This document shows, one piece after another, positions 36,547 to 46,520 of a stretch of 64,000 nucleotides of DNA; positions within the stretch are counted from its first letter, which is position 1, and each line of letters begins with the position of its first letter. Below the pieces are notes generated by a model. It made no database searches. It had not been told where the DNA came from and worked only from the letters and a program-made list of their open reading frames with translations. This DNA comes from Pseudomonas sp. C2B4 (GTDB lineage: Bacteria; Pseudomonadota; Gammaproteobacteria; Pseudomonadales; Pseudomonadaceae): the NCBI RefSeq assembly GCF_013359695.1, contig NZ_JABFMU010000006.1:1-64000 (forward strand), given 5' to 3'. The position numbers and the translations under genes were made by a program.

Positions 36547-37695
36547 ATGCCTGCCTTCCAGGAATACTTCGACCCCAACCACCAATTAATCCGTGACAGC
36601 GTCAGACGTTTCGTCGAGCGCGAAATACTTCCGGATATCGAACAGTGGGAAGAAGCCGAAAGCTTTCCCCGTGAGCTTTACCGTAAGGCTGGCGCGGCGG
36701 GGATTCTTGGCATCGGTTACCCGGAAGCGTTCGGTGGGAGCCACGAAGGTGATCTATTTGCCAAAGTCGCCGCCAGCGAGGAGCTGATGCGTTGTGGCTC
36801 TGGTGGTCTGGTGGCGGGACTGGGGTCGCTGGACATCGGACTGCCACCGATTCTCAAGTGGGCCAGGCCTGAAGTCCGTGATCGGATCGTGCCGCAGGTG
36901 TTGTCGGGCGAGAAGATCAGCGCCCTGGCCGTCACCGAGCCCGGCGGCGGTTCTGACGTCGCCAACCTGCAAACCCGCGCTGTACGCGATGGTGATTGTT
37001 ATCGGGTCAATGGCAGCAAAACCTTTATCACCAGTGGCGTGCGCGCCGATGTCTACACCGTCGCGGTGCGCACTGGCGAGCCGGGTTTCGCGGGCATCAG
37101 CCTGTTGTTGATCGAGAAGGGCACCCCCGGCTTCACCGTGGGACGGCAGTTGAAGAAAATGGGCTGGTGGGCGTCGGACACCGCCGAGCTGTTCTTCGAT
37201 GATTGCCGGGTGCCTGTGGGCAATCTGATCGGCGGCGAAAACATGGGCTTCGCCTGCATCATGGGTAACTTCCAGAGCGAACGCCTGGCGCTGGCCCTGA
37301 TGGCTAACATGACCGCGCAGCTCGCGCTGGAGGAAAGCCTGAAATGGGCACGGGAGCGTGAAGCCTTCGGCAAACCCATTGGCAAGTTCCAGGTGATCAA
37401 ACACCGCCTCGCCGAAATGGCCACCGAACTGGAAGTCTCCAGGGAGTTCACCTACCGGCAGGCCGCAAAAATGGCCGCAGGGCAAAGCGTGATCAAAGAG
37501 ATTTCCATGGCCAAGAATTTTGCCACCGACACGGCTGACCGCATTACCCATGATGCGGTACAGATCCTGGGTGGTCTGGGCTATATGCGCGAAAGTCTGG
37601 TGGAGCGGCTGTACCGGGATAACCGGATTCTGTCGATCGGGGGTGGTACGCGGGAAGTGATGAACGAGATCATCAGCAAGCAGATGGGGCTTTGA
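36547..37695 (+). CDS. Acyl-CoA dehydrogenase
   Basis: 382 residues, FAD enzyme of fatty-acid or branched acyl oxidation. It has the N-terminal helical domain, the ALAVTEPGGGSDVA flavin segment (about 123-136), and the C-terminal REAFGKPIGKFQVIKH and QILGGLGYMRE motifs. At the position where medium-chain enzymes carry the catalytic glutamate (YEGT) it has GGGT. A glutamate in LALEESLKW may serve instead, as in long-chain enzymes. It is a single gene flanked by REPINs, with no beta-oxidation partners beside it. Confidence 0.9.
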   Translation: MPAFQEYFDPNHQLIRDSVRRFVEREILPDIEQWEEAESFPRELYRKAGAAGILGIGYPEAFGGSHEGDLFAKVAASEELMRCGSGGLVAGLGSLDIGLPPILKWARPEVRDRIVPQVLSGEKISALAVTEPGGGSDVANLQTRAVRDGDCYRVNGSKTFITSGVRADVYTVAVRTGEPGFAGISLLLIEKGTPGFTVGRQLKKMGWWASDTAELFFDDCRVPVGNLIGGENMGFACIMGNFQSERLALALMANMTAQLALEESLKWAREREAFGKPIGKFQVIKHRLAEMATELEVSREFTYRQAAKMAAGQSVIKEISMAKNFATDTADRITHDAVQILGGLGYMRESLVERLYRDNRILSIGGGTREVMNEIISKQMGL

Positions 37696-37719
37696 GTTTT
37701 GTGGTGTAGCGGCTGACGC

Positions 37720-37796
37720 TTTCGCGAGCAGGCTCGCTCCCACAGGGGGCTTATGAACGCCATAAATCCAATGTGGGAGCGAGCCTGCTCGCGAAG
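37720..37796. repeat. REPIN between the dehydrogenase gene and apt
   Basis: Inverted REP copies at 37720-37744 and 37772-37796 between convergent genes. Confidence 0.88.
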
Positions 37797-37815
37797 AGGC
37801 CCTTGAGGACGCTGC

Positions 37816-38364
37816 TTATTTATCGGTCAACGCAAACTGAGTCAGGCAAAACGACGGAATCCCCATATCTTCCAGGCGCTGCGACCCGCCCAATTCCGGC
37901 AGATCAATGATCGCCGCCGCTTCATGAACCCGGGCACCCATGCGTCGAATCAGGTTCGCCGCCGCAATCAGGGTGCCACCCGTGGCGATCAGGTCATCGA
38001 ACATCACCACCGAATCGCCCTCGCACAGGCTGTCGGCGTGCACTTCGAGGAAGGCTTCGCCGTACTCGGTGGCATAACCTTCGGCCAGCACATCGGCCGG
38101 CAGCTTGCCTTGTTTGCGGAACAGCACCAGCGGTTTGTTCAGCTGATAGGCCAGCACCGAGCCAATCAGGAAACCACGGGCATCCATGGCACCGATATGG
38201 GTGAAATCGGCCTCTACGTAACGATGGGCGAAGCTGTCCATCACCAGGCGCAGGGCCGTGGGCGACTGGAACAACGGGGTGATGTCGCGAAAAATCACGC
38301 CCGGCTTGGGAAAGTCGATCACGGGGCGGATGAGGGATTTGATATCGAAAGAATCGAAGACCAT
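37816..38364 (-). CDS. apt: Adenine phosphoribosyltransferase
   Basis: Salvages adenine to AMP with PRPP. 182 residues; the [15 protein letters not shown] segment and the PRPP-binding loop [14 protein letters not shown] are characteristic. I chose the ATG at 38364 ([14 protein letters not shown]); nine further codons are open upstream but have no support. It lies just downstream of anr on the same strand. Confidence 0.95.
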   Translation of the reverse strand: MVFDSFDIKSLIRPVIDFPKPGVIFRDITPLFQSPTALRLVMDSFAHRYVEADFTHIGAMDARGFLIGSVLAYQLNKPLVLFRKQGKLPADVLAEGYATEYGEAFLEVHADSLCEGDSVVMFDDLIATGGTLIAAANLIRRMGARVHEAAAIIDLPELGGSQRLEDMGIPSFCLTQFALTDK

Positions 38365-38442
38365 AGTCGTAGAGTCCTGGCAGGGCTGCAAACGGCGCAG
38401 TATACCCGCGGCTGAAATGGTTCGCTCAACCGCGGATCGAGA

Positions 38443-39177
38443 TCAACCTTCGATCGAACCACCGGCCAGTGCGCACAGCTGGATCGGGTCGAGGATGCGG
38501 ATTTCCTTGCCTTCGGCGGCGATCAATTCGTTCTGCTGGAAGCGCGTGAACACCCGCGACACGGTCTCCACCGCCAGGCCCAGGTAGTTGCCGATTTCGT
38601 TGCGCGACATGCTCAGGCGGAACTGATTGGCCGAAAAACCCCGGGCACGGAACCGTGCCGACAGGTTCACCAGGAAAGTGGCGATGCGCTCGTCGGCAGT
38701 CTTCTTCGACAGCAGCAACATCATCTGTTGATCGTCGCGAATCTCGCGGCTCATCACGCGCATCAGCTGCCGGCGCAGCTGTGGCAATTGCAGGGCCAGT
38801 TCGTCGAGGCGTTCGAAGGGGATTTCACACACCGACGTGGTTTCCAGCGCTTGCGCCGACACCGGATGTTTTTCGGTGTCCATGCCCGACAGGCCGACCA
38901 GTTCGCTCGGCAGGTGAAAACCGGTGAGCTGTTCTTCGCCGGTATCGCTCAGGTTGAAGGTCTTCAGCGCGCCGGAGCGAACCGCGTAAACAGAGTCGAA
39001 CGTGTCACCCTGGCGGAACAGAAACTCACCCTTTTTCAGCGGGCGGCCACGTTTGACGATCTCGTCCAGCGCGTCCATGTCTTCCAGATTCAGAGAAAGT
39101 GGCAAGCACAGCGGGGCCAGGCTGCAGTCCTTACAATGGGCCTGATTATGGGCGCGCAGTTTTACGGGCTCGGACAT
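38443..39177 (-). CDS. anr: Anaerobic regulator Anr (FNR homologue)
   Basis: Oxygen-sensing CRP/FNR activator. 244 residues with N-terminal cluster ligands Cys 15, 18 and 24 ([11 protein letters not shown]), a fourth cysteine in the TSVCEI segment, a cyclic-nucleotide-fold sensor (residues 35-150), and a C-terminal winged HTH with the recognition segment [18 protein letters not shown] chose the ATG at 39177, which gives the standard Pseudomonas length. Expected to bind TTGAT-N4-ATCAA sites such as those at 40719 and 54374 in this window. It lies next to hemN, the usual order. Confidence 0.96.
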   Translation of the reverse strand: MSEPVKLRAHNQAHCKDCSLAPLCLPLSLNLEDMDALDEIVKRGRPLKKGEFLFRQGDTFDSVYAVRSGALKTFNLSDTGEEQLTGFHLPSELVGLSGMDTEKHPVSAQALETTSVCEIPFERLDELALQLPQLRRQLMRVMSREIRDDQQMMLLLSKKTADERIATFLVNLSARFRARGFSANQFRLSMSRNEIGNYLGLAVETVSRVFTRFQQNELIAAEGKEIRILDPIQLCALAGGSIEG

Positions 39178-39268
39178 TTCTTCAATCCTTGTGGAAAAAC
39201 ACACATAAGACGTAAGGGTAACCCAGCGAAGGACATCGAGGCCAGCCTATGGCGCTTTTGTCGCACGT

Positions 39269-40654
39269 CTAGATGACTCTGGAATACCGTTGGCGGCTGT
39301 GTTGTTCCAGGTACGCGTCAAACACCATGCACACCGAGCGGACCAGCAAGCGTCCAGCCGGTAACACGGTTATTTTTTCGCGATCCAGCGAGATCAGGCC
39401 ATCTTTGGCCATGTGCTGCAATTGCGGCCAAAGTTCGCCGAAATAGCCTTGAAAATCGATATTGAAAATTTGTTCGATTTCGGCAAATTCGAGACTGAGA
39501 TTGCAGATCAACTGTTGAATCACTGCACGACGCAGACGGTCATCGGCGTTGCACACCAGTCCGCGGCTTGTGGCTAATTGAGCGCTCGCCAAAGTGTTCT
39601 GGTACTCGTTCAAGTCGCTGCTGTTCTGACAGTACAAGTCGCCGATCTGACTGATGGCAGACACACCCAGCCCGATCAAGTCGCAATGGCCATGGGTGGT
39701 GTAACCCTGGAAGTTGCGTTGCAGGGTCGATTCTTCCTGGGCAATCGCCAGTTCATCGTCAGGCAGGGCGAAGTGATCCATACCGATGTAGCGGTAACCG
39801 GCACCGGTCAGTTGTTCGATGGTGTGCTGCAACATTTCCAGTTTCTGCGCTGGCGTCGGCAACTCATCGCTGTTGATCCGCCGTTGCGGCATGAAACGTT
39901 CTGGCAGGTGCGCGTAGTTGAAGACCGAGAGCCGGTCCGGTTGTAGGCGGATGACTTCTTCGACGGTGCGGGCGAAGTTCTCCGGGGTCTGTCTTGGTAG
40001 ACCGTAGATCAGGTCGATGTTGATCGAGCGAAACTGCAGGGTACGGGCGGCATCGATCACCGCGCGGGTCTCCTCCAGGCTTTGCAGGCGATTGACCGCG
40101 CGCTGCACCGCCGGATCCAGGTCTTGCAGGCCGATGCTGACCCGGTTGAAACCCAGTTCGCGCAACAGACCCATGGTCGACCAGTCGGCTTCACGTGGGT
40201 CGATTTCAATGCCGTAGTCGCCGGAATCATCATCCAGCAAATTGAAGTGCTTGCGCAGGTGCGCCATCAACTGGCGCAGTTCGTCGTGGCTCAGAAAGGT
40301 CGGCGTGCCGCCGCCGAAGTGCAGTTGCTCGACCTTTTGGGTCGGGTCGAGGTGGCAGGCGATCAACTGGATTTCCTGTTCCATACGCTGCAAGTAGGGC
40401 AGGGCACGGCCACGATCCTTGGTGATGACTTTGTTGCAGGCGCAGTAGTAGCAAATGTTCGCGCAAAATGGCACGTGCACATACAGCGACAACGGGCGCA
40501 TCGCTTTGCGGCTGTCACGCAAGGCGTGAAGCAGATCGAAGCTGCCGACCTGGCCGTGGAACTGCACGGCGGTCGGATAGGAGGTATAGCGTGGTCCCGC
40601 CAGGTCATAACGGCGGATCAGGTCGGTATCCCAACGAATGGCGTCGAGCATCAT
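39269..40654 (-). CDS. hemN: Oxygen-independent coproporphyrinogen III oxidase
   Basis: Radical-SAM enzyme that decarboxylates coproporphyrinogen III when oxygen is scarce, which feeds haem to the cbb3 oxidases. 461 residues. The CxxxCxxC cluster motif is at Cys 64, 68 and 71 (FCANICYYC). LHFGGGTPTFLS and EIDPREAD are conserved SAM-site segments. The start has two adjacent ATGs; the first (40654) is 7 nt after a GGGGA. A perfect Anr box lies 65-78 bp upstream. Confidence 0.96.
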   Translation of the reverse strand: MMLDAIRWDTDLIRRYDLAGPRYTSYPTAVQFHGQVGSFDLLHALRDSRKAMRPLSLYVHVPFCANICYYCACNKVITKDRGRALPYLQRMEQEIQLIACHLDPTQKVEQLHFGGGTPTFLSHDELRQLMAHLRKHFNLLDDDSGDYGIEIDPREADWSTMGLLRELGFNRVSIGLQDLDPAVQRAVNRLQSLEETRAVIDAARTLQFRSINIDLIYGLPRQTPENFARTVEEVIRLQPDRLSVFNYAHLPERFMPQRRINSDELPTPAQKLEMLQHTIEQLTGAGYRYIGMDHFALPDDELAIAQEESTLQRNFQGYTTHGHCDLIGLGVSAISQIGDLYCQNSSDLNEYQNTLASAQLATSRGLVCNADDRLRRAVIQQLICNLSLEFAEIEQIFNIDFQGYFGELWPQLQHMAKDGLISLDREKITVLPAGRLLVRSVCMVFDAYLEQHSRQRYSRVI

Positions 40655-40718
40655 GCGGGCATCCCCCGGAATAGGCTGGCAGTGGCGGTCAGTCTAGGGG
40701 GTGTGACAATTGGGGATC

Positions 40719-40732
40719 TTGATTTGCATCAA
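40719..40732 (-). promoter_or_regulatory. Anr box of the hemN promoter
   Basis: TTGAT-TTGC-ATCAA, a perfect match to the FNR/Anr consensus. A -10-like TAGACT (on the minus strand, 40696-40691) places the start near 40683, so the box is centred at about -42, the class II activator position. Confidence 0.88.
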
Positions 40733-40762
40733 GGTCGGGATCTGTGTTGTTTGTGCAGGCCT

Positions 40763-40829
40763 CTTCGCGAGCAGGCTCGCTCCCACGGTTGAAATGCGTT
40801 CCCGGTGGGAGCGAGCCTGCTCGCGAAGG
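40763..40829. repeat. REPIN between hemN and the safE-like gene
   Basis: Inverted REP copies (40763-40786 and 40804-40829) with an 17-bp centre. Confidence 0.87.
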
Positions 40830-40842
40830 CGGCACCGCCGTT

Positions 40843-41526
40843 CTAATGCCCCATGAGCCAATGCTGATGCGGCCCCGGCAAGGTCCAGATACCGAAAAGC
40901 ATCACCAGCAATCCACCGGTCATGCGCACGCTGCGCTTGCGCAACAACGCCGTCACCCGTTCGGCCGCCAACCCTGTGGCGAGCAGTACAGGCCAGGTGC
41001 CCAGCCCGAATGCCAGCATCAGCAGCGCACTGTCCAGCGCATTGCCCTGGCTGGCCGACCACAACAAGGTGCTGTAGACCAGGCCACAGGGTAGCCAGCC
41101 CCAAAGTGCACCGAGCAGCAGTGCGCGAGGGAGGCTGGAAACCGGCAGCAGTCGGTTGGCAACCGGCTGGATATGCCGCCACAGGCCGCGGCCGAGGCTT
41201 TCGATACGCGTCAAACCGCTCCACCAGCCGGCCAGATACAGGCCCATGGCAATCAGCAGCAGTCCGGCGAGTATCCGCATGATCATCGCCGCCGGGCTAT
41301 TGGCCACCGCCCAGCCAGCGAGGCCGATCAGCAGGCCGGCGGCGGCATAGCTGAGGATTCGCCCCAGGTTGTAGGCCAGCAGCAGGCGAAAGCGGCGGCT
41401 GCGTTGTTCGTTGGGGATCGCCAGGGTCAGCGCGCCCATCAGGCCGCCACACATGCCCAGGCAATGACCGCCACCGAGCAGACCGAGAATCACCGCGGAC
41501 ACCATCAAGGGCGCCAATTCAAGCAT
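40843..41526 (-). CDS. SafE/TauE-like membrane protein of the cco assembly cluster
   Basis: 227 residues, about six membrane helices. It opens VSAVILGLLGGGHCLGMCGG, with the two conserved cysteines of the DsbD-like/SafE family found next to ccoS in many proteobacteria. Probably helps copper or thiol handling during cbb3 assembly. I chose the ATG at 41526; it overlaps the ccoS end by 8 bp and is probably coupled to it. Confidence 0.8.
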   Translation of the reverse strand: MLELAPLMVSAVILGLLGGGHCLGMCGGLMGALTLAIPNEQRSRRFRLLLAYNLGRILSYAAAGLLIGLAGWAVANSPAAMIMRILAGLLLIAMGLYLAGWWSGLTRIESLGRGLWRHIQPVANRLLPVSSLPRALLLGALWGWLPCGLVYSTLLWSASQGNALDSALLMLAFGLGTWPVLLATGLAAERVTALLRKRSVRMTGGLLVMLFGIWTLPGPHQHWLMGH

Positions 41527-41737
41527 GGGGCGGGGCCTTGTCGTCGGGTTTGGCCGGATGGCCGCTGGCCTCGTCGACAGCCGCGGTGTGGTTCGGGTCC
41601 TGATCGTCGAACAGGATGCTGTGGGCCGGGCCATCGAGGTCGTCGTACTGACCGCTGTCGACCGCCCAGAAGAAAATGTAAATAGCGATGGCCACGATCA
41701 GCAGCGCGGCCGGGATCATCACGTAAAGAGCTGGCAT
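41519..41737 (-). CDS. ccoS: cbb3 oxidase maturation protein CcoS
   Basis: 72 residues: one N-terminal membrane helix (about 4-24, MIPAALLIVAIAIYIFFWAV), then SGQYDDLDGPAHSILFDD, the CcoS hallmark, and a soluble tail. Needed for cofactor insertion into CcoN in related bacteria. It lies between ccoI and the SafE-like gene in a tight leftward operon. Confidence 0.94.
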   Translation of the reverse strand: MPALYVMIPAALLIVAIAIYIFFWAVDSGQYDDLDGPAHSILFDDQDPNHTAAVDEASGHPAKPDDKAPPHA

Positions 41738-41759
41738 CTGGACTCCATGCCCGTGCGGC

Positions 41760-44210
41760 TCAGGCCGGCAACGGGCGGGTTTCTGGCGTGGTGCCGGCAG
41801 CCGGCGCGCTCGGCAGGCGAGTCAGGCGCAGGGCGTTCAACACCACGGTCAACGAACTGATGGACATGCCGACCGCGGCCCACACCGGAGTGATCCAGCC
41901 AAGGGCGGCGAACGGCAACATGAGACCATTGTACAACCCGGCCCACAGCAGGTTCTCGATGATTACCCGGCGGGTGCGCCGGGCCAGGCTGAAAGCTTGC
42001 ACCAGTGCATCGAGGCGATTGGACAGCAACACCGCGTCGGCGCTGGTTTTGGCCAGGTCGGTGGCCGAGCCCATGGCCACGCTGATATCGGCGGCGGCCA
42101 GCACAGGCACATCGTTGACCCCATCGCCAAGCATCAACACCTTGCGACCTTCCTGGTGCAGTTGCTGCAACACCTGCAACTTGTCGTCCGGACGCAAGCC
42201 GCCCCGGGCTTCATCGATGCCGAGTTCGGCCGCGACACTGGCAACCATCGGCGAGCTATCGCCCGAGAGCAACAACGTGCGCCAGCCGCGGGCCTTGCAG
42301 GCTGCCAGCAGGGCCGGGGCGTCAGCGCGCAAGCGGTCGTCGAGCACGAACCAGGCCAGTGGCCCTTGCGGGTTGCCGAGCAGCAGCCATTGGCCGGCTT
42401 CGTCCGGCATCGATGGCGCGGCGGCACCGCTGAGCTCACAGACAAAACCGGGCTGGCCGATACGCAAACGCTGTTCTCCCACCCGCCCTTCGAGACCAAG
42501 CCCCGGCGTACTGTGCACTTCTTCAGCGGCCATCGGCGCACGCCCGAAGGCCCGGGCAATCGGGTGTTCCGAGCGGTTTTCCAACGCAGCGGCGAGACTC
42601 AGGCACTGATCGCTGTCGAGTAGGCCGAGGGGGCGAATCGAGCGCAGTGCCAGGCGCCCTTCGGTGAGGGTGCCGGTCTTGTCGAAAATCACCGTGTCGA
42701 TCTGGTTCAGGCCTTCGAGCACATGGCCGCGCGTCAGCAACAAGCCCAGTTTGTGCAGAGTGCCGGTGGCAGCGGTGAGTGCGGTCGGCGTTGCCAGGGA
42801 CAAGGCGCACGGGCAGGTCGCGACCAGCATCGCCAGCACAATCCAGAAGGCCCGGGAGGAGTCCAGCTCCCACCACAACAAGCCAATGCAGGCGGACGCG
42901 ATCAGTGTGAGCAGCAGGAACCATTGAGCGGCGCGGTCGGCGATTTCCGCCAGTCGCGGTTTTTCAGCCTGGGCACGGTCCAGCAACCGGACAATGGCGG
43001 AGAGGCGGGTGTCCTGGCCGAGGGCCTGCACTTCCACGGTCAATGCACCTTCGACATTCAGGGTGCCGGCAGTGACGGCGTCACCTGGGGTACGAGGTTG
43101 AGGCAGGTACTCACCGGTCAGCAGAGACTCGTCGATGCTCGACTGACCGTCGAGGATTTTGCCGTCAGCCGGAAGTATCGCGCCCGGATGCACCAGCACC
43201 TGGTCACCCACTCGCAGTTCGCTCAGCAGGATCCGTTCGCTCTGACCGTCGCTGCCCAGGCGCAGGCAGGAGGCTGGCAACAGGTTGACGAGTTGCGCGG
43301 TGGCGGCGGCGGTGCGTTCACGGGCGCGGCGCTCCAGGTAGCGCCCGGCCAGCAGGAACAAGGCGAACATGCCGACGGCATCGAAATACAGTTCGCCGAC
43401 GCCGGTGATCGAAGTCCAGATGCCGGCGATGTAGGCGCTGCCGATGGCCAGCGACACTGAAACATCCATGGTCAGGTGCCGGGTGCGCAGGTCGCGCATG
43501 GCACCCTTGAAGAACGGCGCGCAGCTGTAGAACACGATCGGAGTGGTGAGAAACAGCGCCACCCAGCGCAGGATGGTGTGCAGTTCGGGGCTGAGGTCGA
43601 TGTTGAATTCCGGCCAGGTGGCCATGGTCGCCATCATCGCCTGAAACCACAGCAGGCCGGCCACACCGAGCTGGCGCAACGCCAGGCGGTTCTCGCTGGC
43701 CAGTTGTTCACTGGCGCGATCGGCTTGATAGGGGTGTGCGGCGTAACCGATGTGGCGCAGTTCGCCGAGCATCTGACTGAGCGGCAGTTGAGCGTCGGCC
43801 CAGCGCACGTGCAGTCGATGGTTCGACAGGTTCAGGCGTGCCTCGGCCACCGCCGGCAACGTGCGCAGGTGTTTCTCGATCAACCAGCCGCAGGCGGCGC
43901 AACTGATGCCTTCCATCAACAGCGTGGTTTCGGCCAGTTCACCGTCATGGCGGACAAAAGGTTGCTGCACCTCGGCGCGGTCATACAGCGCCAGTTCGTC
44001 CACCAATTGCACCGGCAGCGCTTCGGGGTTGGCTGAGGCTTCACTGCGATGCCGGTAATAGTTCTCCAGTCCACCGGCGACAATCGCTTCAGCCACGGCC
44101 TGACAACCCGGGCAGCAGAATTCGCGGGTTTGTCCCAGGACGGCAGCGGTGAAGCGGCTACCGGTAGGGACGGGCAGGGCGCAGTGGTAGCAGGGGGTTG
44201 GGGTGGTCAT
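41760..44210 (-). CDS. ccoI: Copper-transporting P1B-type ATPase CcoI
   Basis: 816 residues. N-terminal cysteine clusters (CYHC and FCCPGC), a heavy-metal-associated domain with SCAACG, membrane helices, the CPC ion motif, phosphorylation site DKTGTLTEG, and the hinge GDGVNDVPVLAAADIS. Exports or delivers copper for the cbb3 oxidase binuclear centre. It sits between ccoH and ccoS, the family-standard order. Confidence 0.94.
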   Translation of the reverse strand: MTTPTPCYHCALPVPTGSRFTAAVLGQTREFCCPGCQAVAEAIVAGGLENYYRHRSEASANPEALPVQLVDELALYDRAEVQQPFVRHDGELAETTLLMEGISCAACGWLIEKHLRTLPAVAEARLNLSNHRLHVRWADAQLPLSQMLGELRHIGYAAHPYQADRASEQLASENRLALRQLGVAGLLWFQAMMATMATWPEFNIDLSPELHTILRWVALFLTTPIVFYSCAPFFKGAMRDLRTRHLTMDVSVSLAIGSAYIAGIWTSITGVGELYFDAVGMFALFLLAGRYLERRARERTAAATAQLVNLLPASCLRLGSDGQSERILLSELRVGDQVLVHPGAILPADGKILDGQSSIDESLLTGEYLPQPRTPGDAVTAGTLNVEGALTVEVQALGQDTRLSAIVRLLDRAQAEKPRLAEIADRAAQWFLLLTLIASACIGLLWWELDSSRAFWIVLAMLVATCPCALSLATPTALTAATGTLHKLGLLLTRGHVLEGLNQIDTVIFDKTGTLTEGRLALRSIRPLGLLDSDQCLSLAAALENRSEHPIARAFGRAPMAAEEVHSTPGLGLEGRVGEQRLRIGQPGFVCELSGAAAPSMPDEAGQWLLLGNPQGPLAWFVLDDRLRADAPALLAACKARGWRTLLLSGDSSPMVASVAAELGIDEARGGLRPDDKLQVLQQLHQEGRKVLMLGDGVNDVPVLAAADISVAMGSATDLAKTSADAVLLSNRLDALVQAFSLARRTRRVIIENLLWAGLYNGLMLPFAALGWITPVWAAVGMSISSLTVVLNALRLTRLPSAPAAGTTPETRPLPA

Positions 44211-44256
44211 GGATTATTCACTAGTACCGCTGAATCTCTATCGCCGGAGAGGGCCT

Positions 44257-44330
44257 TTTCGCGAGCAGGCTCGCTCCCACAATGGACCGGTGTACACGGA
44301 TCAAGTGTGGGAGCGAGCCTGCTCGCGAAT
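44257..44330. repeat. REPIN between ccoH and ccoI
   Basis: Inverted REP copies (44257-44281 and 44306-44329) within the assembly operon. Confidence 0.87.
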
Positions 44331-44347
44331 GCGCAAAGCGCAGTTTT

Positions 44348-44887
44348 TTACTTTTTCAGGTCTTCCGCACCCTGCAACGGCTCATCACCCAGCAGCAGAT
44401 CCTTGTCATGGTTGACCGATTCTTCCTCGAACATGCGCCAGACGTGGTCGTCCTGGCTGCCCAGCAACTCGACAAAACGGCGGCCTTCGATCTTGTCGCT
44501 CAACTGGCCGATGTAGCGCCCCTGTTCGGTTTCGCTGCGGGTCAGGACGATCTTGCGGTCTTTTTCCGGTTGTGTCGGTGAGATCAGGTTCAGCTCAAGG
44601 GTTTTCGGTTGGCTGTTGCCGCTCAGGCGCAGGTCGACTTCGCCGGTCACGTCGTCCAGATGCACGCTGGCGCGCATCAGCAGGGTCTGCGCGAGCAGCT
44701 CACGGTCCAGGGAGCGGTTGATGCCTTTGCCGGCCTCGTAATAGTTGTCGTTGACCAGGTTGTCCGGGTTATTCACCGCGATGGTCACCATGGACAAGGT
44801 CAGGGTCACCGAGCAGGCCAGGATCCCGATGATGATCCATGGCCAAAGGTGCTTGTACCAGGGACTTGCGGCAGTTGCTGCGGGCAT
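44348..44887 (-). CDS. ccoH: cbb3 oxidase assembly protein CcoH (FixH family)
   Basis: 179 residues. One N-terminal membrane helix (about 15-40, HLWPWIIIGILACSVTLTL), followed by VNNPDNLVNDNYYEAGKGIN, the FixH signature, and a periplasmic beta domain. I chose the ATG at 44887. It follows ccoG by 11 bp. Confidence 0.92.
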   Translation of the reverse strand: MPAATAASPWYKHLWPWIIIGILACSVTLTLSMVTIAVNNPDNLVNDNYYEAGKGINRSLDRELLAQTLLMRASVHLDDVTGEVDLRLSGNSQPKTLELNLISPTQPEKDRKIVLTRSETEQGRYIGQLSDKIEGRRFVELLGSQDDHVWRMFEEESVNHDKDLLLGDEPLQGAEDLKK

Positions 44888-44898
44888 GATCACTTCTC

Positions 44899-46314
44899 TC
44901 AACGGTTTTGTGGGCCGATGAATCGGCTCTTGGCTTCAACGTGAATGCTGGCGTCATCGGCATCCTTGAGGATGAATTTCACCTCGTTGGTGCTCGATGG
45001 CAGGTGTTCCGGGGCCACGGACAGTTCGGCCGGCTGGCTGACGATATCGCCGGCCGCGACCTTGATCTCACGCCGGCCTTGCAGCTTGAGGTCCGGCAGG
45101 CCGGTGGCTTCAAGTACATAGGTATGGTCGCGCTGATCCTTGTTCATGATCTTCAGGCTGTAGACGTTTTCGATCCGGCCCTCGGCGTTTTCGCGATACA
45201 GCACGCGGTCTTTGCTGACGTCGAAACCCACCAGGGAACGCATGAAGAACGCGGTCACCAGCAGGCTGATCATTGCCAGCAACACCACGGCATAGCCAAT
45301 CAGGCGTGGACGCAGTTTATGGGTTTTCTGGCCGGACAGGTTGTGTTCGGTGGTGTAGCTGATCAGGCCGCGCGGGTATTCCATCTTGTCCATGATGGCG
45401 TCGCAGGCATCGATGCAGGCGGCGCAGCCGATGCATTCGATTTGCAGGCCGTCGCGAATGTCGATGCCGGTCGGGCAGACCTGAACGCACATGGTGCAGT
45501 CGATGCAGTCACCCAGGCCCTGGGCCTTGTAATCGATGCCTTTCTTGCGCGGACCGCGGCCTTCGCCACGGCGCGGGTCGTAGGACACGATCAGGGTGTC
45601 CTTGTCGAACATCACACTCTGGAAGCGCGCATACGGGCACATGTAGATGCACACCTGCTCGCGCAACCAGCCGGCGTTGCCATAGGTGGCGAGGGTGAAG
45701 AAACCGACCCAGAAGTACGACCAGCCATCGGCCTCGCCGGTGAAGAAGTCGATGGTCAATTCACGGATTGGTGAGAAGTAGCCGACGAAGGTCATGCCGG
45801 TCACGAAACCGATCAACAGCCACATGGTGTGCTTGCTGAACTTGCGCAGGAATTTGTTGGCGCTCATCGGCGCCTTGTCGAGCTTGATGCGTTGGTTGCG
45901 GTCGCCTTCGGTGACCTTTTCGCACCACATGAAGATCCAGGTCCAGACGCTTTGCGGACAGGTATAACCACACCAGACCCGGCCTGCGTACACGGTGATG
46001 AAGAACAGGCCGAACGCCGCGATGATCAGCATGCCGGACAGCAGGATGAAGTCCTGAGGCCAGAAGGTCGCGCCGAAGATGAAGAACTTACGTTCCGGCA
46101 GATTCCACCAAACAGCCTGGTGACCGCCCCAGTTCAGCCACACCGTGCCGAAATACAGCAGGAACAACACGGCGCCGCCGGCCATTCGCAGGTTGCGGAA
46201 AATGCCGGTGAAGGCGCGGGTGTAGATCTTTTCTCGAGAGGCGTAGAGGTCGACGCTGTTGCTCCCGCTTTTGGCGGGCGGGGTAACGTCGTGTACCGGA
46301 ATCTGGTTGCTCAT
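44899..46314 (-). CDS. ccoG: cbb3 oxidase accessory ferredoxin-like protein CcoG
   Basis: 471 residues with several membrane helices, the YTCPQSVWTWIFMWCE segment, and two 4Fe-4S motifs (CIDCTMCVQVCP and CIGCAACIDACD). The C-terminal periplasmic domain is Ig-like. CcoG proteins reduce copper for oxidase assembly. I chose the ATG at 46314 (MSNQIPVHD); an ATG three codons earlier is also possible. First gene of the ccoG-H-I-S-safE operon, with an Anr-like site at 46467-46480. Confidence 0.94.
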   Translation of the reverse strand: MSNQIPVHDVTPPAKSGSNSVDLYASREKIYTRAFTGIFRNLRMAGGAVLFLLYFGTVWLNWGGHQAVWWNLPERKFFIFGATFWPQDFILLSGMLIIAAFGLFFITVYAGRVWCGYTCPQSVWTWIFMWCEKVTEGDRNQRIKLDKAPMSANKFLRKFSKHTMWLLIGFVTGMTFVGYFSPIRELTIDFFTGEADGWSYFWVGFFTLATYGNAGWLREQVCIYMCPYARFQSVMFDKDTLIVSYDPRRGEGRGPRKKGIDYKAQGLGDCIDCTMCVQVCPTGIDIRDGLQIECIGCAACIDACDAIMDKMEYPRGLISYTTEHNLSGQKTHKLRPRLIGYAVVLLAMISLLVTAFFMRSLVGFDVSKDRVLYRENAEGRIENVYSLKIMNKDQRDHTYVLEATGLPDLKLQGRREIKVAAGDIVSQPAELSVAPEHLPSSTNEVKFILKDADDASIHVEAKSRFIGPQNR

Positions 46315-46466
46315 CGGTTGCATCCCACGGCAGTGGAAAAATGCCTCGGTCAGTACGTGCCGACCGGGGTCAAAAAGGGGTGTTGCAGTGGCTCAATGAT
46401 ACGCCTGTCGCTCTAGCTCAAGGGTGCGACCTTTGGTCACGTTGGTGGAAATCAACTGACCGTGTA

Positions 46467-46480
46467 ATGACCTGTATCAA
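46467..46480 (-). promoter_or_regulatory. Imperfect Anr-like site upstream of ccoG
   Basis: On the minus strand TTGAT-ACAG-GTCAT: one perfect half-site and one weak one. It is 150-165 bp upstream of the ccoG start, so the leader would be long if it is used. Confidence 0.4.
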
Positions 46481-46520
46481 TTGACTTGTGAATTATGGAC
46501 GGTTTTGTGGGTGTCGACAG

